The translations under genes and the position numbers were made by a program. Of a stretch of DNA of 64,000 nucleotides, positions 25,592 through 38,922 are shown piece after piece (within the stretch, counting starts at the first letter, position 1; every line of letters begins with the position of its first letter). Origin of the DNA: Caballeronia pedi (GTDB taxonomy: Bacteria > Pseudomonadota > Gammaproteobacteria > Burkholderiales > Burkholderiaceae); assembly GCF_001544915.2 (NCBI RefSeq), contig NZ_FCOE02000002.1:472459-536458 (forward strand). Direction: 5' to 3'. Below the pieces are notes generated by a model, which worked only from the letters and a program-made list of their open reading frames with translations, searched no databases and was not told the DNA's origin.

Positions 25592-26473
25592 ATGGAGACG
25601 CGCAACCTCAAATACTTTCTGGCCGTGGTCGATGCGGGCAGCGTCACGCGCGCAGCCGACGTGCTCGATATCGCGCAGCCCGCCCTGAGCCAGGCGCTTT
25701 CACGCATGGAACGCGATCTGGGCGTGAAGCTCTTCGAGCGCACGCGCCGCGGTGCGCAATTGACGCCGGCGGGTGAGGCGATCGTCGAAGACATACGCCT
25801 GAGCGTCGCGCGCATCGATGCCGCATCGCACCGCGCGCGTGAAATCGGCGCGCAGCGCGGCGGGCGGTTGACGATCGGCTTCGCATCGGCGGCGCTCTTC
25901 AGTCTGCTGCCTCGCGCGATTGCGGCGTTGCGCGAGGAAGTGCCCAACGTCGAACTCTTGCTCAGGGAAATGAGCAATGCGGAACAGGCGAGCGCGCTTG
26001 AGAAGGGCAGCATCGATATCGGTTTGCTGCATACGCCCGTCGCCGTGGGCGGGCGCATGCGCGAGAAGTTGATCGTCAGGGAGCGCCTGCTTGCAGTGCT
26101 GCCGCTAGCGTTTTCCGTCGGCGATGACGGCAAGGTCGGCTTGAAGGATCTATCGGATGCGGGTCTCGTGTGGTTCCCGGGCGATCAATTGCCGGTGGTG
26201 CGCGCGGGCATCCTGAGTGCTTTCCGTAAGGCCGGATGCGAGGCGAATGTCGTGCAGGATGCGAATCGCTCGTTGACCGTGCTTGCGTGCGTCGCGGCGG
26301 GATGCGGCGCATCGCTGCTGCCGCAATCGGTCACGGCGCTGCAATTCGCCGGCGTGCGCTTCTGCGATGTACGCGACGGCGATAACCTTCCCCCCTTCGA
26401 ACTCAGCGCCATATGGCCCATGCGTTCGCGTCCGACGCTCGCGGACCGCTTCGCGGCCTTGCTCGAAGCATGA
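25592..26473 (+). CDS. LysR family transcriptional regulator
   Basis: 293 residues. HTH in FLAVVDAGSVTRAADVLDIA and QPALSQALSRMERDLGVKLF; the effector domain (RLTIGFASAALFSLLPRAIA, LLREMSNAEQASAL) resembles BenM/CatM-type regulators. It is divergent from the MFS operon with a clear operator between them, and probably activates it in response to an imported acid and represses itself. The epoxide hydrolase gene follows 42 bp downstream on the same strand. Confidence 0.93.
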   Translation: METRNLKYFLAVVDAGSVTRAADVLDIAQPALSQALSRMERDLGVKLFERTRRGAQLTPAGEAIVEDIRLSVARIDAASHRAREIGAQRGGRLTIGFASAALFSLLPRAIAALREEVPNVELLLREMSNAEQASALEKGSIDIGLLHTPVAVGGRMREKLIVRERLLAVLPLAFSVGDDGKVGLKDLSDAGLVWFPGDQLPVVRAGILSAFRKAGCEANVVQDANRSLTVLACVAAGCGASLLPQSVTALQFAGVRFCDVRDGDNLPPFELSAIWPMRSRPTLADRFAALLEA

Positions 26474-26515
26474 ACGCGTCGCAAGATGCATTCATGGCCC
26501 ATTCAGGAGACTCAC

Positions 26516-27694
26516 ATGGATGAACCATTGAGCGATCTGCCCTTGCCGGAAGGCATTCGCGCGCGCATGGTCGATAACGGCAATGGCCTTGCGATGCATG
26601 TACTCGAAGCCGGATTCGACGCGCCCGAACGGCCCTGCATCGTGCTTCTGCACGGCTTTCCCGAACTGGCCTATAGCTGGCGCAAAATCATGAAGCCGCT
26701 TGCCGATGCGGGCTTTTATGTCGTCGCGCCAGATCAGCGAGGTTATGGACGCACGACCGGCGGCGATGCTTCGTTCGATACCGATCTGAACGAATTCACC
26801 TTTCCGAATCTCGTGCGCGATGTGCTGGGGCTCGTATCGGCGCTGGGTTATCGCAGGGTGGCATCGGTGATCGGGCATGATTTCGGCTCGCCCGTGGCGG
26901 CCTGGTGCGCATTGATTCGTCCCGATGTGTTCGCGTCCGTCGTGATGATGAGCGCACCGTTCGCCGGGCCGCCAGCATTCGCCTTCAACACCGCAAAGGA
27001 CGATGCGCGGCTTGCGCGTGTCGAAACGGCTTCATCGGTCATGGGTGAGGCAGTCGGGGCGCTCGCATCGCTCGATCCGCCGCGCAAGCACTATCAATGG
27101 TATTACTCGGGCGCGCAGGCCAACGACGACATGCGGCACGCGCCGCAAGGCCTCGCGGCGTTCCTGCGCGCGTACTACTACGTGAAGAGCGCGGACTGGG
27201 CGGGCAATCATCCGCATCCGCTTGCTTCGGTGACGGCCGAACAACTCGCGATGCTGCCGACCTACTACGTGATGAACGCCGACGCCACGATGCCGCAGAC
27301 CGTGGCCGAGCATATGCCCGGCGCGGATGATATCGCGGCGTGCGCATGGCTCACTGATCGCGACTTGAACGTGTATGCGGGCGAATACGCACGCACCGGC
27401 TTTCAGGGCGGTTTGAACTGGTATCGATGCGGCACCGACGCGCGCTATGCATCGGCTTTGCGCATGTGGTCGGGACGTACGATCGACGTGCCGTCATGCT
27501 TCGTCGCGGGCGCGAGCGATTGGGGCTATTACCAGCGTCCGGGCGATTTCGAAGCGATGCGTGTTCTTGCCTGCACGGACTTTCGCGCCACGCATCTGAT
27601 CGAAGGGGCGGGGCATTGGGTGCAACAGGAGCAGCCGAGCACGGTCGCGAGCCGCATCCTGCGGTTTTTGAGGCAGGATGCACCGGCCATATAG
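26516..27694 (+). CDS. Epoxide hydrolase, alpha/beta-hydrolase fold
   Basis: 392 residues from the ATG at 26516, preceded by AGGAG; the ATG at 26486 is unlikely. Family motifs: oxyanion HGFPE (46-50), DQRGYGRT, nucleophile Asp122 in GHDFGSPVA, and the C-terminal catalytic His in GAGHWVQQE. Soluble epoxide hydrolases open epoxides to diols in the cytoplasm. It may share a transcript with lysR. It is convergent with the phytanoyl-CoA dioxygenase gene (3-bp gap). Confidence 0.92.
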   Translation: MDEPLSDLPLPEGIRARMVDNGNGLAMHVLEAGFDAPERPCIVLLHGFPELAYSWRKIMKPLADAGFYVVAPDQRGYGRTTGGDASFDTDLNEFTFPNLVRDVLGLVSALGYRRVASVIGHDFGSPVAAWCALIRPDVFASVVMMSAPFAGPPAFAFNTAKDDARLARVETASSVMGEAVGALASLDPPRKHYQWYYSGAQANDDMRHAPQGLAAFLRAYYYVKSADWAGNHPHPLASVTAEQLAMLPTYYVMNADATMPQTVAEHMPGADDIAACAWLTDRDLNVYAGEYARTGFQGGLNWYRCGTDARYASALRMWSGRTIDVPSCFVAGASDWGYYQRPGDFEAMRVLACTDFRATHLIEGAGHWVQQEQPSTVASRILRFLRQDAPAI

Positions 27695-27697
27695 AGG

Positions 27698-28585
27698 TTA
27701 TCTTTTGAAGAAACGCGCGAGCCGATGCGCGCCGAGGCGCCATTCATACGGATTCGTGTAATCGAACTCGCGCACTTTGCGATACAGGTACGGCCAGAAA
27801 CGGCCGCGCGCGCGACGCGATTCGCGCACGCGCGCATCGCGCGACAGATGCCGGTCGTCGTGCCAGGGAAAGCTACGTGCTTCACGCGACGCACGGCGCG
27901 GTAATCCGAACACGAGCGAATATGCATAGCGCGGTGCGTCCGAATGATTCGGACCCGCGAAATGCAGGGTACGGCCTGCGTGTATCGTGCAATCGCCGGG
28001 TTCGAGCGGGCAGATCACCGCTTCATCCGCGTCGAAGCCCGATGAGCATTCGAGACCATGTGCAGTGGGATCGCCGCCGATCGGTTCGTGTGGCAGCACC
28101 GGCCCGAGATGCGATCCGGGAATGAACTGCATGCAGCCGTTCGCAAGGGACACGGGTTGCAGCGGAAACCAGAAGTTGACTTCGCGATGCTCGATGCGCG
28201 GATCGGTGAATGCTTCATCCTGATGCCAGGGCGTGACCGCATCCGTATGCGCGGGCTTATGGAAGAAGCTGTCGCTGACGAAGCGCGCTTTTGGCCCGAG
28301 CAATTGCATCGCGATGCGCTGCACGCGACGCGCCAGTTCCATATCAAGCAGGTCGCGCTCGAAATGCGAAGGTTGATGCAACTGCGCCAGCCTGGGCTTG
28401 TCCAGTCCGTTTGCCTCGGGATAGAAATCGAACAGCAAGCCTTCGGCGAAGCCCGCTTTTTCGCGCATCAGGCGATCACCGGCATTGCGCAGGGTACCAA
28501 TGTCCGCATGCGTGGCCACGTTCTTCAGACGTAGGAATCCGTCTTTCCAGAAGCTTTCGCAATGCGAGGGGGATATTGTTGTCAT
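27698..28585 (-). CDS. Phytanoyl-CoA dioxygenase (PhyH) family protein
   Basis: 295 residues with the double-stranded beta-helix Fe(II)/2-oxoglutarate site: H121-x-D123 in PWHQDEAF, distal His in TLHFAGPN, and the cosubstrate-binding Arg in APRYAYS. These enzymes hydroxylate lipids or natural products. The C-terminal part (about 225-295) is Arg-rich and basic. The divergent neighbour is an acyltransferase; whether the two share a substrate is not known. Confidence 0.9.
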   Translation of the reverse strand: MTTISPSHCESFWKDGFLRLKNVATHADIGTLRNAGDRLMREKAGFAEGLLFDFYPEANGLDKPRLAQLHQPSHFERDLLDMELARRVQRIAMQLLGPKARFVSDSFFHKPAHTDAVTPWHQDEAFTDPRIEHREVNFWFPLQPVSLANGCMQFIPGSHLGPVLPHEPIGGDPTAHGLECSSGFDADEAVICPLEPGDCTIHAGRTLHFAGPNHSDAPRYAYSLVFGLPRRASREARSFPWHDDRHLSRDARVRESRRARGRFWPYLYRKVREFDYTNPYEWRLGAHRLARFFKR

Positions 28586-28797
28586 TTCCCTGATCGCCCG
28601 CTAAAAAAATTCCCGAGATGATCTTTTAGACGATTGAACACGTCTCGCCAACGCGAAAATTGTATCTGTACGTGTATGAAGTTTCTTCTTGTAAGACTTG
28701 CCGCTTATGGCCGATGCTGCGGAACTTCGTCGAAAACCCTGGTGTCCACGGGCCTCGCGGCCTTTGAAGGTCGGTATCAACCGCGAGGAGAATATAG

Positions 28798-29994
28798 ATG
28801 GAGCAAGGACGTGTTGCCGCGCTCGACGCAGGCCGGGCGCTCGCGATCGTCGGGGTCGTAGCAGTTCACCTGTCGTTTCAGTTTCCCAATCTGCCGGGCG
28901 CCGTGACACTCGTCGCGCGCATGGGCCAATACGGCGTGCAGTTATTCTTCGTGATCAGCGCGATCACGATCTTCATGACGCTCGAAACGGATCACGCGCG
29001 CTGTGCGGATGCACGTCATGTCACGCTGCGTTTTTATATCAAGCGCTTCTTTCGCATTGCGCCGCTGTACTACGCGGCGATCGCGATCTACGGTCTCATC
29101 AGCTATGGCGCGATGCGCTCGGGTGTCGAACGCGCATGGATTCTCGGCGCGCACGGCCCGATGGACATCCTGCTCAACATGGTGTTCCTGCACGCGCTGT
29201 CGCCGACGGCGATCAACAACGTCGTGCCGGGAGGATGGTCGATCGGCGTGGAAATGCTGTTCTATCTGATCGCGCCGCTGCTGTTCTTCCTGGCGATGAA
29301 TCGTGTGCGTCTGTTGCTGGCAACTGTCCTGCTGCTCGGACTATCGCTCGGCGTGATGTCGATGAGCGATTGCAATGGCACGCTCGACTGCAATGTCGCC
29401 AATAACACGTTCAGCTATTTCTGGCCGCCGGTGCAGGGGCCGTGCTTCATCATCGGCATGTGGGGATGGTATGCGTTCCGCTCTCATTTGCTCGGTGCCG
29501 CCGATGTGACGAAGCCCAAGGTGTGGCTGTTTCTTTCACTGGCCTTGGGGTTTGCGCTCATGACGGGCGCGCTCGGCGTATGGCTCGACAAGGCGCACGC
29601 GCTCGCGCCGGTGTTCGCCGCGTGCAGTGCGGTGGCATTTCTACTGTTCGTGTGTACACGGCGCGCCCGCAGTCATCGCGAAGGAACGCGCCGCGCGCCG
29701 CGCATCACCTTCATTCCACGCTGCGCCGCCGCGCTCGGCCGCGAAAGCTATGGCATTTATCTCTGGCACTTCATCTGCGTCTATGCGACGTTTCATTTCT
29801 TCGATCGCGCGTTCGGAGAGACGAATGGCGAAACGTCGCTCGCGTTGTTCGGCACGACACTGATCGCGGTGCTCGTCGTTTCTTATGGTCTCTCGCGCGT
29901 GTCAGACCGGCTGATACAGGGCCGCGCGACGCGCCTGTCGAGACGGCTGCTCGCATCGATCGATCGACGTTTTCATCTGACGCGCGATGCTTGA
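28798..29994 (+). CDS. Acyltransferase family 3 membrane protein (OafA/YrhL type)
   Basis: 398 residues, about ten membrane segments, with a strong GAGGAG ribosome site. The active-site pair is present near the N-terminus (LDAGRALAIVGVVAVHLSF, Arg then His ten residues later). Later motifs are GWSIGVEMLFYLIAPLLF and GRESYGIYLWHF. Such proteins acetylate or otherwise acylate sugars of O-antigen, exopolysaccharide or peptidoglycan in the inner membrane. It overlaps the convergent MATE gene by 22 bp. Confidence 0.92.
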   Translation: MEQGRVAALDAGRALAIVGVVAVHLSFQFPNLPGAVTLVARMGQYGVQLFFVISAITIFMTLETDHARCADARHVTLRFYIKRFFRIAPLYYAAIAIYGLISYGAMRSGVERAWILGAHGPMDILLNMVFLHALSPTAINNVVPGGWSIGVEMLFYLIAPLLFFLAMNRVRLLLATVLLLGLSLGVMSMSDCNGTLDCNVANNTFSYFWPPVQGPCFIIGMWGWYAFRSHLLGAADVTKPKVWLFLSLALGFALMTGALGVWLDKAHALAPVFAACSAVAFLLFVCTRRARSHREGTRRAPRITFIPRCAAALGRESYGIYLWHFICVYATFHFFDRAFGETNGETSLALFGTTLIAVLVVSYGLSRVSDRLIQGRATRLSRRLLASIDRRFHLTRDA

Positions 29995-31337
29995 ACGCGG
30001 GGAGGTGCATGGAGATCGAAACGCCGGCCGCGGCTTCGATAGAGCACGATGCTCGCGGCAAGCGTCGCCAGTTCGGTCACGGCGACGGTCATCCAGATGC
30101 CGCGCGGCCCCAGCCATTCGGTCAGCAGCCAGAGCATCATCAACAGCAATAGCCAACTGCGCAGCAAGGCGACGATCAAGGATGCGAGCGGCGCTTCGAT
30201 AGCCGTCAGATAGCCGCTGATCGCGACATTGATCGCGGCAGGAAGAAAGGCGAGCGCGCACCACGGCAAGGCATCGCGCAGCAGCGCTTGCGCGGCGGGA
30301 CTGTCGGGCAGGAAGAGCGCGCCGAGCGGTTGCGCGAGCGTGAGCATCGCGAACGCGGCGGCGAGGCCGAAGCCCGCCGTCACCGTTATGCCGATGGCAA
30401 ACGCGCGTGACACCGCGCGCTCGTTGCCCGCGCCACGCTGATAGCTCACGATGGGCTGCATGCTTTGCACGAGCGCGACCATCGTGACCGATGCGATCAT
30501 CGTCATATATTCGACTACAGCGAATGCGACGAGTCCCGTATCGCCGAGCCAGCGCAATACCGCGTGATTGAACGCGAACAGCGTGACGCTCGGCGCGATC
30601 TCACCCAGAAACTCCGACACACCGTTGTAAGCCATGCGCCATGCATGATCGAGGCGCGCAAATGCACGGGCAACGGGACGTACGCGTTGCGCCTTGATGA
30701 AGTGATAAGCCAGCATCGGGATGCAGGCGAGCGCCTGACTGACGCCCGATGCGATCGCCGCACCGCGCATGCCCCAGTCCATGTGGCTCACCATCCACCA
30801 TGTCAATGCGACATCGGCGACGCCGCCCGCAATCAGGCACGCGAGACCGAACTTCGCCGCGCCTTCGATACGCAGGAAGAGTTCGAGCGCATAGCATGCG
30901 GTCGGGAACAGCACGAACGGCGCATAAGCATGCAGGAAGTCTTTGGCGAGGCGCGCGAGTTCACCGCGTGCGCCGGTCCATTGCACGAAAGTATCGGCAT
31001 AAAAATATATGGCGAGCGCGAAGGCGACACCGCACAAGCCGAGCAACCATAACGCCTGCGTAAAGGCTTCGGCGGCATCGCGTTCGCGCCGCTCGCCGAG
31101 CAGGCGCGAGACGAGCGTAGATCCGCCGACACCGATCATCACGCTGAACGCGTAGGGCAGATAGAGCAGGGGGACGAGCAGGTTCAACGCGGCTAACGCA
31201 TCGGCGCCGACATGACGTCCGATGAATATGCCGCTGATGACGGAATGCATGCAGTACACCCACGCGGCAAGCACGGTAGGCACGGCATAGTTCGAGAATT
31301 GACGAACGAGGGAAGTATTGTTGTTATGCGAAACCAT
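29973..31337 (-). CDS. MATE family efflux transporter
   Basis: 454 residues with twelve predicted segments in two halves. Conserved features of MatE (PF01554) proteins include SGIFIGRHVGADALAALNLLVPL in the first half and AFAVVEYMTMIASVTMVALVQSMQPIVSY in the second. It is an inner-membrane cation/drug antiporter of unknown substrate. Its 3' end overlaps the acyltransferase gene. The 336-bp upstream gap holds its promoter and the 3' end signals of the sigma-54 gene. Confidence 0.92.
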   Translation of the reverse strand: MVSHNNNTSLVRQFSNYAVPTVLAAWVYCMHSVISGIFIGRHVGADALAALNLLVPLLYLPYAFSVMIGVGGSTLVSRLLGERRERDAAEAFTQALWLLGLCGVAFALAIYFYADTFVQWTGARGELARLAKDFLHAYAPFVLFPTACYALELFLRIEGAAKFGLACLIAGGVADVALTWWMVSHMDWGMRGAAIASGVSQALACIPMLAYHFIKAQRVRPVARAFARLDHAWRMAYNGVSEFLGEIAPSVTLFAFNHAVLRWLGDTGLVAFAVVEYMTMIASVTMVALVQSMQPIVSYQRGAGNERAVSRAFAIGITVTAGFGLAAAFAMLTLAQPLGALFLPDSPAAQALLRDALPWCALAFLPAAINVAISGYLTAIEAPLASLIVALLRSWLLLLMMLWLLTEWLGPRGIWMTVAVTELATLAASIVLYRSRGRRFDLHAPPRVQASRVR

Positions 31338-31624
31338 GACTGATACGAATCGACGTTACTCGCTGCACGCCAGCACCGGCACGCGAGCTGGTCGACGTGC
31401 GAGTGAAAGTTATGGCATGGCGCAAAAGCGCGATATGGACGCGCCGAAAGAACTCGGGCGGGCCGCATATGAATGAAACGAGACTGCGTAGCGCGCGCTG
31501 GCGTCGCGAGAATGCGCCAGCGGGCTACGAGAGGAAATGCGTGAGGGGCTAACGGCGCATGATGCGCGCACGCCGCTTCAGGCTTTCACGATGCATCGAT
31601 TGCGATGCGGTAATTGGAGTGACG
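31338..31624. other. Intergenic region upstream of the MATE gene
   Basis: 287 bp with no convincing gene in either direction. It should hold the MATE promoter. I saw no clear -35/-10 pair or operator. The adjacent 31625-31677 segment carries two inverted repeats described separately. Confidence 0.5.
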
Positions 31625-31677
31625 AACGCGAATAAAGGTTCCTTTTCGCGTTGTTAAGCGAATCATGAAACGCTTAA
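31625..31677 (-). terminator. Two tandem inverted repeats at the 3' end of the sigma-54 regulator gene
   Basis: TTAAGCG (31654-31660) pairs with CGCTTAA (31671-31677) and includes the stop codon. Directly beyond, AACGCGAA (31625-31632) pairs with TTCGCGTT (31645-31652), the stem being extended by AAAGG/CCTTT. The second is a plausible terminator for the leftward gene. Confidence 0.5.
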
Positions 31678-33047
31678 GCGCCCGACGCCTCCAGCGGCCG
31701 ATCCGTCTTTGCGCGCAAGCCATACGCCGTCAACATGCGATACAGCGTGACGCGCGAGATGCCCAGTTCATCCGCCGCCTCACCGAGCCGTCCGCGATGG
31801 CGCAGCAAAGCCACTTCGATCGCCTGGCGCTCGGCGGCCTCGCGTGCCTGCGCGAGCGTCATCGGTGCGGCTTCGGCGTATTCGCCGAGTTCGAGATCGC
31901 TTGCGAGAATCTGTCTGCCTTCCGACATCACGATCGCGCGGCGCACGCGATTGATCAGTTCGCGTACATTGCCAGGCCAGCCATAGTTATGAAGCGCCGC
32001 AATAGCACAAGGCGAGAAGCCGCGCAGCCGCCGGCTCGCGTCCTTTCTGAAGCGTTCGAGCATGTGATTCGCAAGCAGCTCGATATCCTTGCCACGCACG
32101 CGCAACGGCGGCTCGTCGATCTGCAACACACACAGGCGATGGTACAAGTCCGCGCGAAAGCGTCCTTCGATCATCGCGGTTTGCATATCGACGTGCGTCG
32201 CCGAGATGATGCGCACATCGACATCGGTCGAACCCTGTCCGCCCAGCCGCTCGATCTTGCGTTCCTGCAGAAAGCGAAGCAGGCTCGCCTGGCTTTCCAG
32301 CGGCAAATCGCCGATTTCATCGAGAAAGAGCGTGCCGCCATCGGCGGCTTCCACGCGGCCGATCTTGCGCTGATTCGCGCCGGTGAACGCGCCGCGCTCA
32401 TAGCCGAAGAGTTCCGATTGCAACAGGTGCGCGGGAATCGCGCCGCAGTTGATCGCAACGAATGGCTGATCGCGCCGCACCGAACGCTCGTGGATTGCGA
32501 CCGCAGTGAGTTCCTTGCCAGTGCCGGATTCGCCGGAGATGAACACGGGCGCATCGGTCATCGCGACTTTGCGGATCGAACGATACAGCGCCTGCATCGC
32601 GTCGCAGGAACCGACCATGCCGCCTTCCTTGAAGTCGTCCTTGCGGGGATCGTTGCAGGCGGTGTCGTGCAGCGAAACCATGCCGTATGCATGCCCGACT
32701 GCGTCGACGAGACGATCCGCGGAAGCGGGCACCGTCACGTAGTCGAAACAGAAGTCGCGAATGAGGCGGCAAATCTCGGGGCTTTCGACATGTTCCGCGT
32801 CAACCGCCGCGACCCAGCCGATCTGATAACTCGCGAGCAAGCCGGTGAGCGTGGCGGCTTCCTTCGCAAAGCCGCGACTCGTCAGATCGACGATGCCGGC
32901 GGCGGCGCGTTTGCCTTGCTTGCTGGATTTGAGTGGCTTCGTTGGATCGATGCGCTCGATGGACCATCCCCGAGCGTGCAATCGCTCGGCCAGATCCTCC
33001 GATACCGCACGCCCAGCGAAATAGAGCGTTCTGGCTTCCCCGTACAT
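31674..33047 (-). CDS. Sigma-54-dependent transcriptional activator with VpsR-like N-terminus
   Basis: 457 residues. N-terminal domain 1-130 resembles the VpsR receiver-like domain rather than a normal receiver (no recognisable phospho-Asp triad). AAA+ core: Walker A GESGTGKE (172-179), sigma-54-contact loop GAFTGA (219-224), Walker B TLFLDEIGD (239-247), and the arginine-containing YHRLCVLQI. A C-terminal Fis-type HTH is at about 415-445 (RLGEAADELGISRVTLYRML). Relatives control exopolysaccharide and biofilm genes. A nearby candidate sigma-54 promoter at 38603 could be a target. Confidence 0.93.
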   Translation of the reverse strand: MYGEARTLYFAGRAVSEDLAERLHARGWSIERIDPTKPLKSSKQGKRAAAGIVDLTSRGFAKEAATLTGLLASYQIGWVAAVDAEHVESPEICRLIRDFCFDYVTVPASADRLVDAVGHAYGMVSLHDTACNDPRKDDFKEGGMVGSCDAMQALYRSIRKVAMTDAPVFISGESGTGKELTAVAIHERSVRRDQPFVAINCGAIPAHLLQSELFGYERGAFTGANQRKIGRVEAADGGTLFLDEIGDLPLESQASLLRFLQERKIERLGGQGSTDVDVRIISATHVDMQTAMIEGRFRADLYHRLCVLQIDEPPLRVRGKDIELLANHMLERFRKDASRRLRGFSPCAIAALHNYGWPGNVRELINRVRRAIVMSEGRQILASDLELGEYAEAAPMTLAQAREAAERQAIEVALLRHRGRLGEAADELGISRVTLYRMLTAYGLRAKTDRPLEASGA

Positions 33048-33439
33048 GGCTTTTTCCCGGCTTTTATAGGTATTGCGCCAGTATGCGCCCGTAAACGTCA
33101 GCCGAAAAACCCTCGCAAACGATAACCCGATTTTAAATGTTTACATTGATCGGCCGAATCGATTGAAAACGGCGGGGAATTTTTTGCGACACGCCCGTTC
33201 GAAAATTTCGTGTACGTATGTGCTTTAACGCGCATTGCGTTACGCCACAAGGGTTACGAGGCGAACGAGCGCGTCGGCACGAATTACTTATCTGCTTATG
33301 AATATGATTTGTTCACCAAGTATCTGCAGAAATGAAATTGTGCACCCGCTGAAATATCAGATAATTAATACCTTCACGTAATTTTCGAGTTTGCGACACA
33401 GGCAGCGCGGGCGTAGAGTTCGTGCATGCTTCTCGTCTG
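33048..33439. other. AT-richer divergent promoter region
   Basis: 392 bp between the sigma-54 regulator and the double-receiver gene, noticeably richer in A and T than the surroundings. No gene was found. TTTGCGACAC occurs twice, at 33183-33192 and 33390-33399, the second 40 bp before the receiver gene. This could be a shared regulator site. No convincing -24/-12 element was seen here. Confidence 0.4.
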
Positions 33440-34369
33440 ATGAATACCCGTTCGAACATGGATAAAGCAGACCACTCCGCCTCAGCCTATCAGCCGCGCC
33501 TGTTGCTCGTCGACGACGATCCGGCCATGATCCGTATCATCGGCGAAATGCTCGCCGAATTTCCCGACCAGCGTTTTGCCACCACCGGCGAAGCCGCGCT
33601 CGCCCTCGCGCGCGAAGCGACGCCCGATCTCATTCTGCTCGATGCGAATCTGCCCAACATGACGGGCTTCGATGTCTGCGAGATCCTCAAGAGCGATGCG
33701 AAGCTCGCGCGCGTGCCGGTGATATTCGTCACCAGTCACGACGCGCCCGCACTCGAAGTCGATGCGTTCCGCATGGGCGCGGCCGATTACGTGATCAAAC
33801 CGTTGATCGCGCCGCGCCTGCAGGCGCGCGTGCGAGCGCAACTCAGCCTGAGACGCCGCGTGATGGAGGCGCAGGCGCGTCTGCACGAAGCGGGCGGACA
33901 AGCGGCGCCCAAACCTACGGGCGTGCGCGTGCTGGGCATCCTCGCGGAAGACATGGTCGAAGCGCATCGTCACGCGCTTCAGTCGATCGGCGCGCTCGAC
34001 GTGGTGACGGATTGCGAAGCCGCGCTGCACCTCGCGCAAAGCAAGGAACCGGACGCGATCGTGCTGGATGCGCGTTGCTGCGATAACCCTTGCGAAGCGG
34101 TGCATGCATTGCTCGCAAAGCTGGCTCACGTGCCCATCGTCGTGCTCGCCGATGCACGCGATGTCCAGACCGAGCAATGCACGCTGGATGCCGGCGCGGC
34201 GGATGTCATCGCAAGGCCGGGCCGCTCCGCCGTGCTGCACGCGCGCGTGCTGGCCGCGCTGGCGTCGGCGAATAAGGCGCTGGAGGAATCGCGCGCATTG
34301 CTGGAATCGTCTGGGGGCGCGCGCGTTCATCCGTTTCCGGTGTTCGCTCGCGATGCGCGCGGTCGTTGA
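33440..34369 (+). CDS. Double-receiver response regulator without output domain
   Basis: About 309 residues; the start is uncertain (GTG 33422, ATG 33440 or ATG 33458, none with a good ribosome site). First receiver: RLLLVDDDPAMIRII, phospho-Asp in ILLDANLP (about residue 68), switch Thr in FVTS and VIKP lysine. The second, from about 162, keeps the fold and an Asp (IVLDARC) but the lysine is replaced (VIARP), so it looks like a pseudo-receiver. No DNA-binding or enzymatic domain follows. It ends 14 bp from the convergent hybrid kinase gene and may be its phosphorelay partner. Confidence 0.88.
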   Translation: MNTRSNMDKADHSASAYQPRLLLVDDDPAMIRIIGEMLAEFPDQRFATTGEAALALAREATPDLILLDANLPNMTGFDVCEILKSDAKLARVPVIFVTSHDAPALEVDAFRMGAADYVIKPLIAPRLQARVRAQLSLRRRVMEAQARLHEAGGQAAPKPTGVRVLGILAEDMVEAHRHALQSIGALDVVTDCEAALHLAQSKEPDAIVLDARCCDNPCEAVHALLAKLAHVPIVVLADARDVQTEQCTLDAGAADVIARPGRSAVLHARVLAALASANKALEESRALLESSGGARVHPFPVFARDARGR

Positions 34370-34383
34370 TCGATAACTTCTGT

Positions 34384-38328
<3,945 letters not shown>

Positions 38329-38602
38329 GCCGTTTTCTCCGAGTGAAAGCAGCCGTATCTTATCGCGCGGCCATCAGACCCGTTTACGGCACGGTCTCAT
38401 GAAAGCTTGACCCCGCGCGGAAGGAATATTCGCGGCGTATTTGCGGTATCGAGAGCATGGATTCGCTTTCGGAGCGTCTAATGATGTGTTTGTTCGCCGC
38501 CCGCTTTCGGAACTGAAAGCGTTGGTTCGAGCCCGACATTTCCGTCCACCGGGGCGTGGCCGAATTCGTGCAGAGCCTTGTCGCACGGGAGTCTCGGGGA
38601 AC
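38329..38602. other. Intergenic region between the hybrid kinase and the DUF3563 gene
   Basis: 274 bp upstream of both divergent genes with several open frames but none with protein-like character or a ribosome site. It should contain the kinase promoter. The candidate sigma-54 element follows directly. Confidence 0.4.
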
Positions 38603-38618
38603 TGGCACGGAGGCTGCA
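38603..38618 (+). promoter_or_regulatory. Candidate sigma-54 (-24/-12) promoter
   Basis: TGGCACGGAGGCTGCA fits the consensus TGGCACG-N4-TTGCA with one mismatch, with the invariant GG and GC separated by 10 nt. Transcription would start near 38630, about 95 nt ahead of the DUF3563 gene. A sigma-54 activator gene lies 5.5 kb upstream. Confidence 0.5.
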
Positions 38619-38723
38619 TTCACAGCCCACACCCGCCGCCTAAGCGATTCCCCGATCAACGTGTTGCACGTTCGCTCAGCCGGCATGTCATTGACCGACC
38701 CGTTGGCGCAAGTGGAGCGAATC

Positions 38724-38897
38724 ATGTTGGGATACCTGATCAATTTTTCCAGAGACATCGTGTTGCCGTTTCTGGTCAGCCGGACCGAATCGATGCTGGA
38801 TCGCGCTGAGAATGCCCGGCGCGATGCCTGGCTCGCATCGGCCGCTGATATCGGCGAACTCGAGCGTCGTATGCGTGCCGTCGACATCGAAAGCTGA
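38724..38897 (+). CDS. DUF3563 family small protein
   Basis: 57 residues from the ATG at 38724, which has GGAG 8 nt upstream; the frame is open to 38556 but the family homology lies at the C-terminus (RRDAWLASAADIGELERRMRAVD). DUF3563 proteins are short, frequent in Burkholderia and relatives, and of unknown function. A candidate sigma-54 promoter precedes it. It may share a transcript with the alpha/beta-hydrolase gene 25 bp downstream. Confidence 0.75.
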   Translation: MLGYLINFSRDIVLPFLVSRTESMLDRAENARRDAWLASAADIGELERRMRAVDIES

Positions 38898-38922
38898 TCT
38901 TCAACGAACCAGGAACATATAG

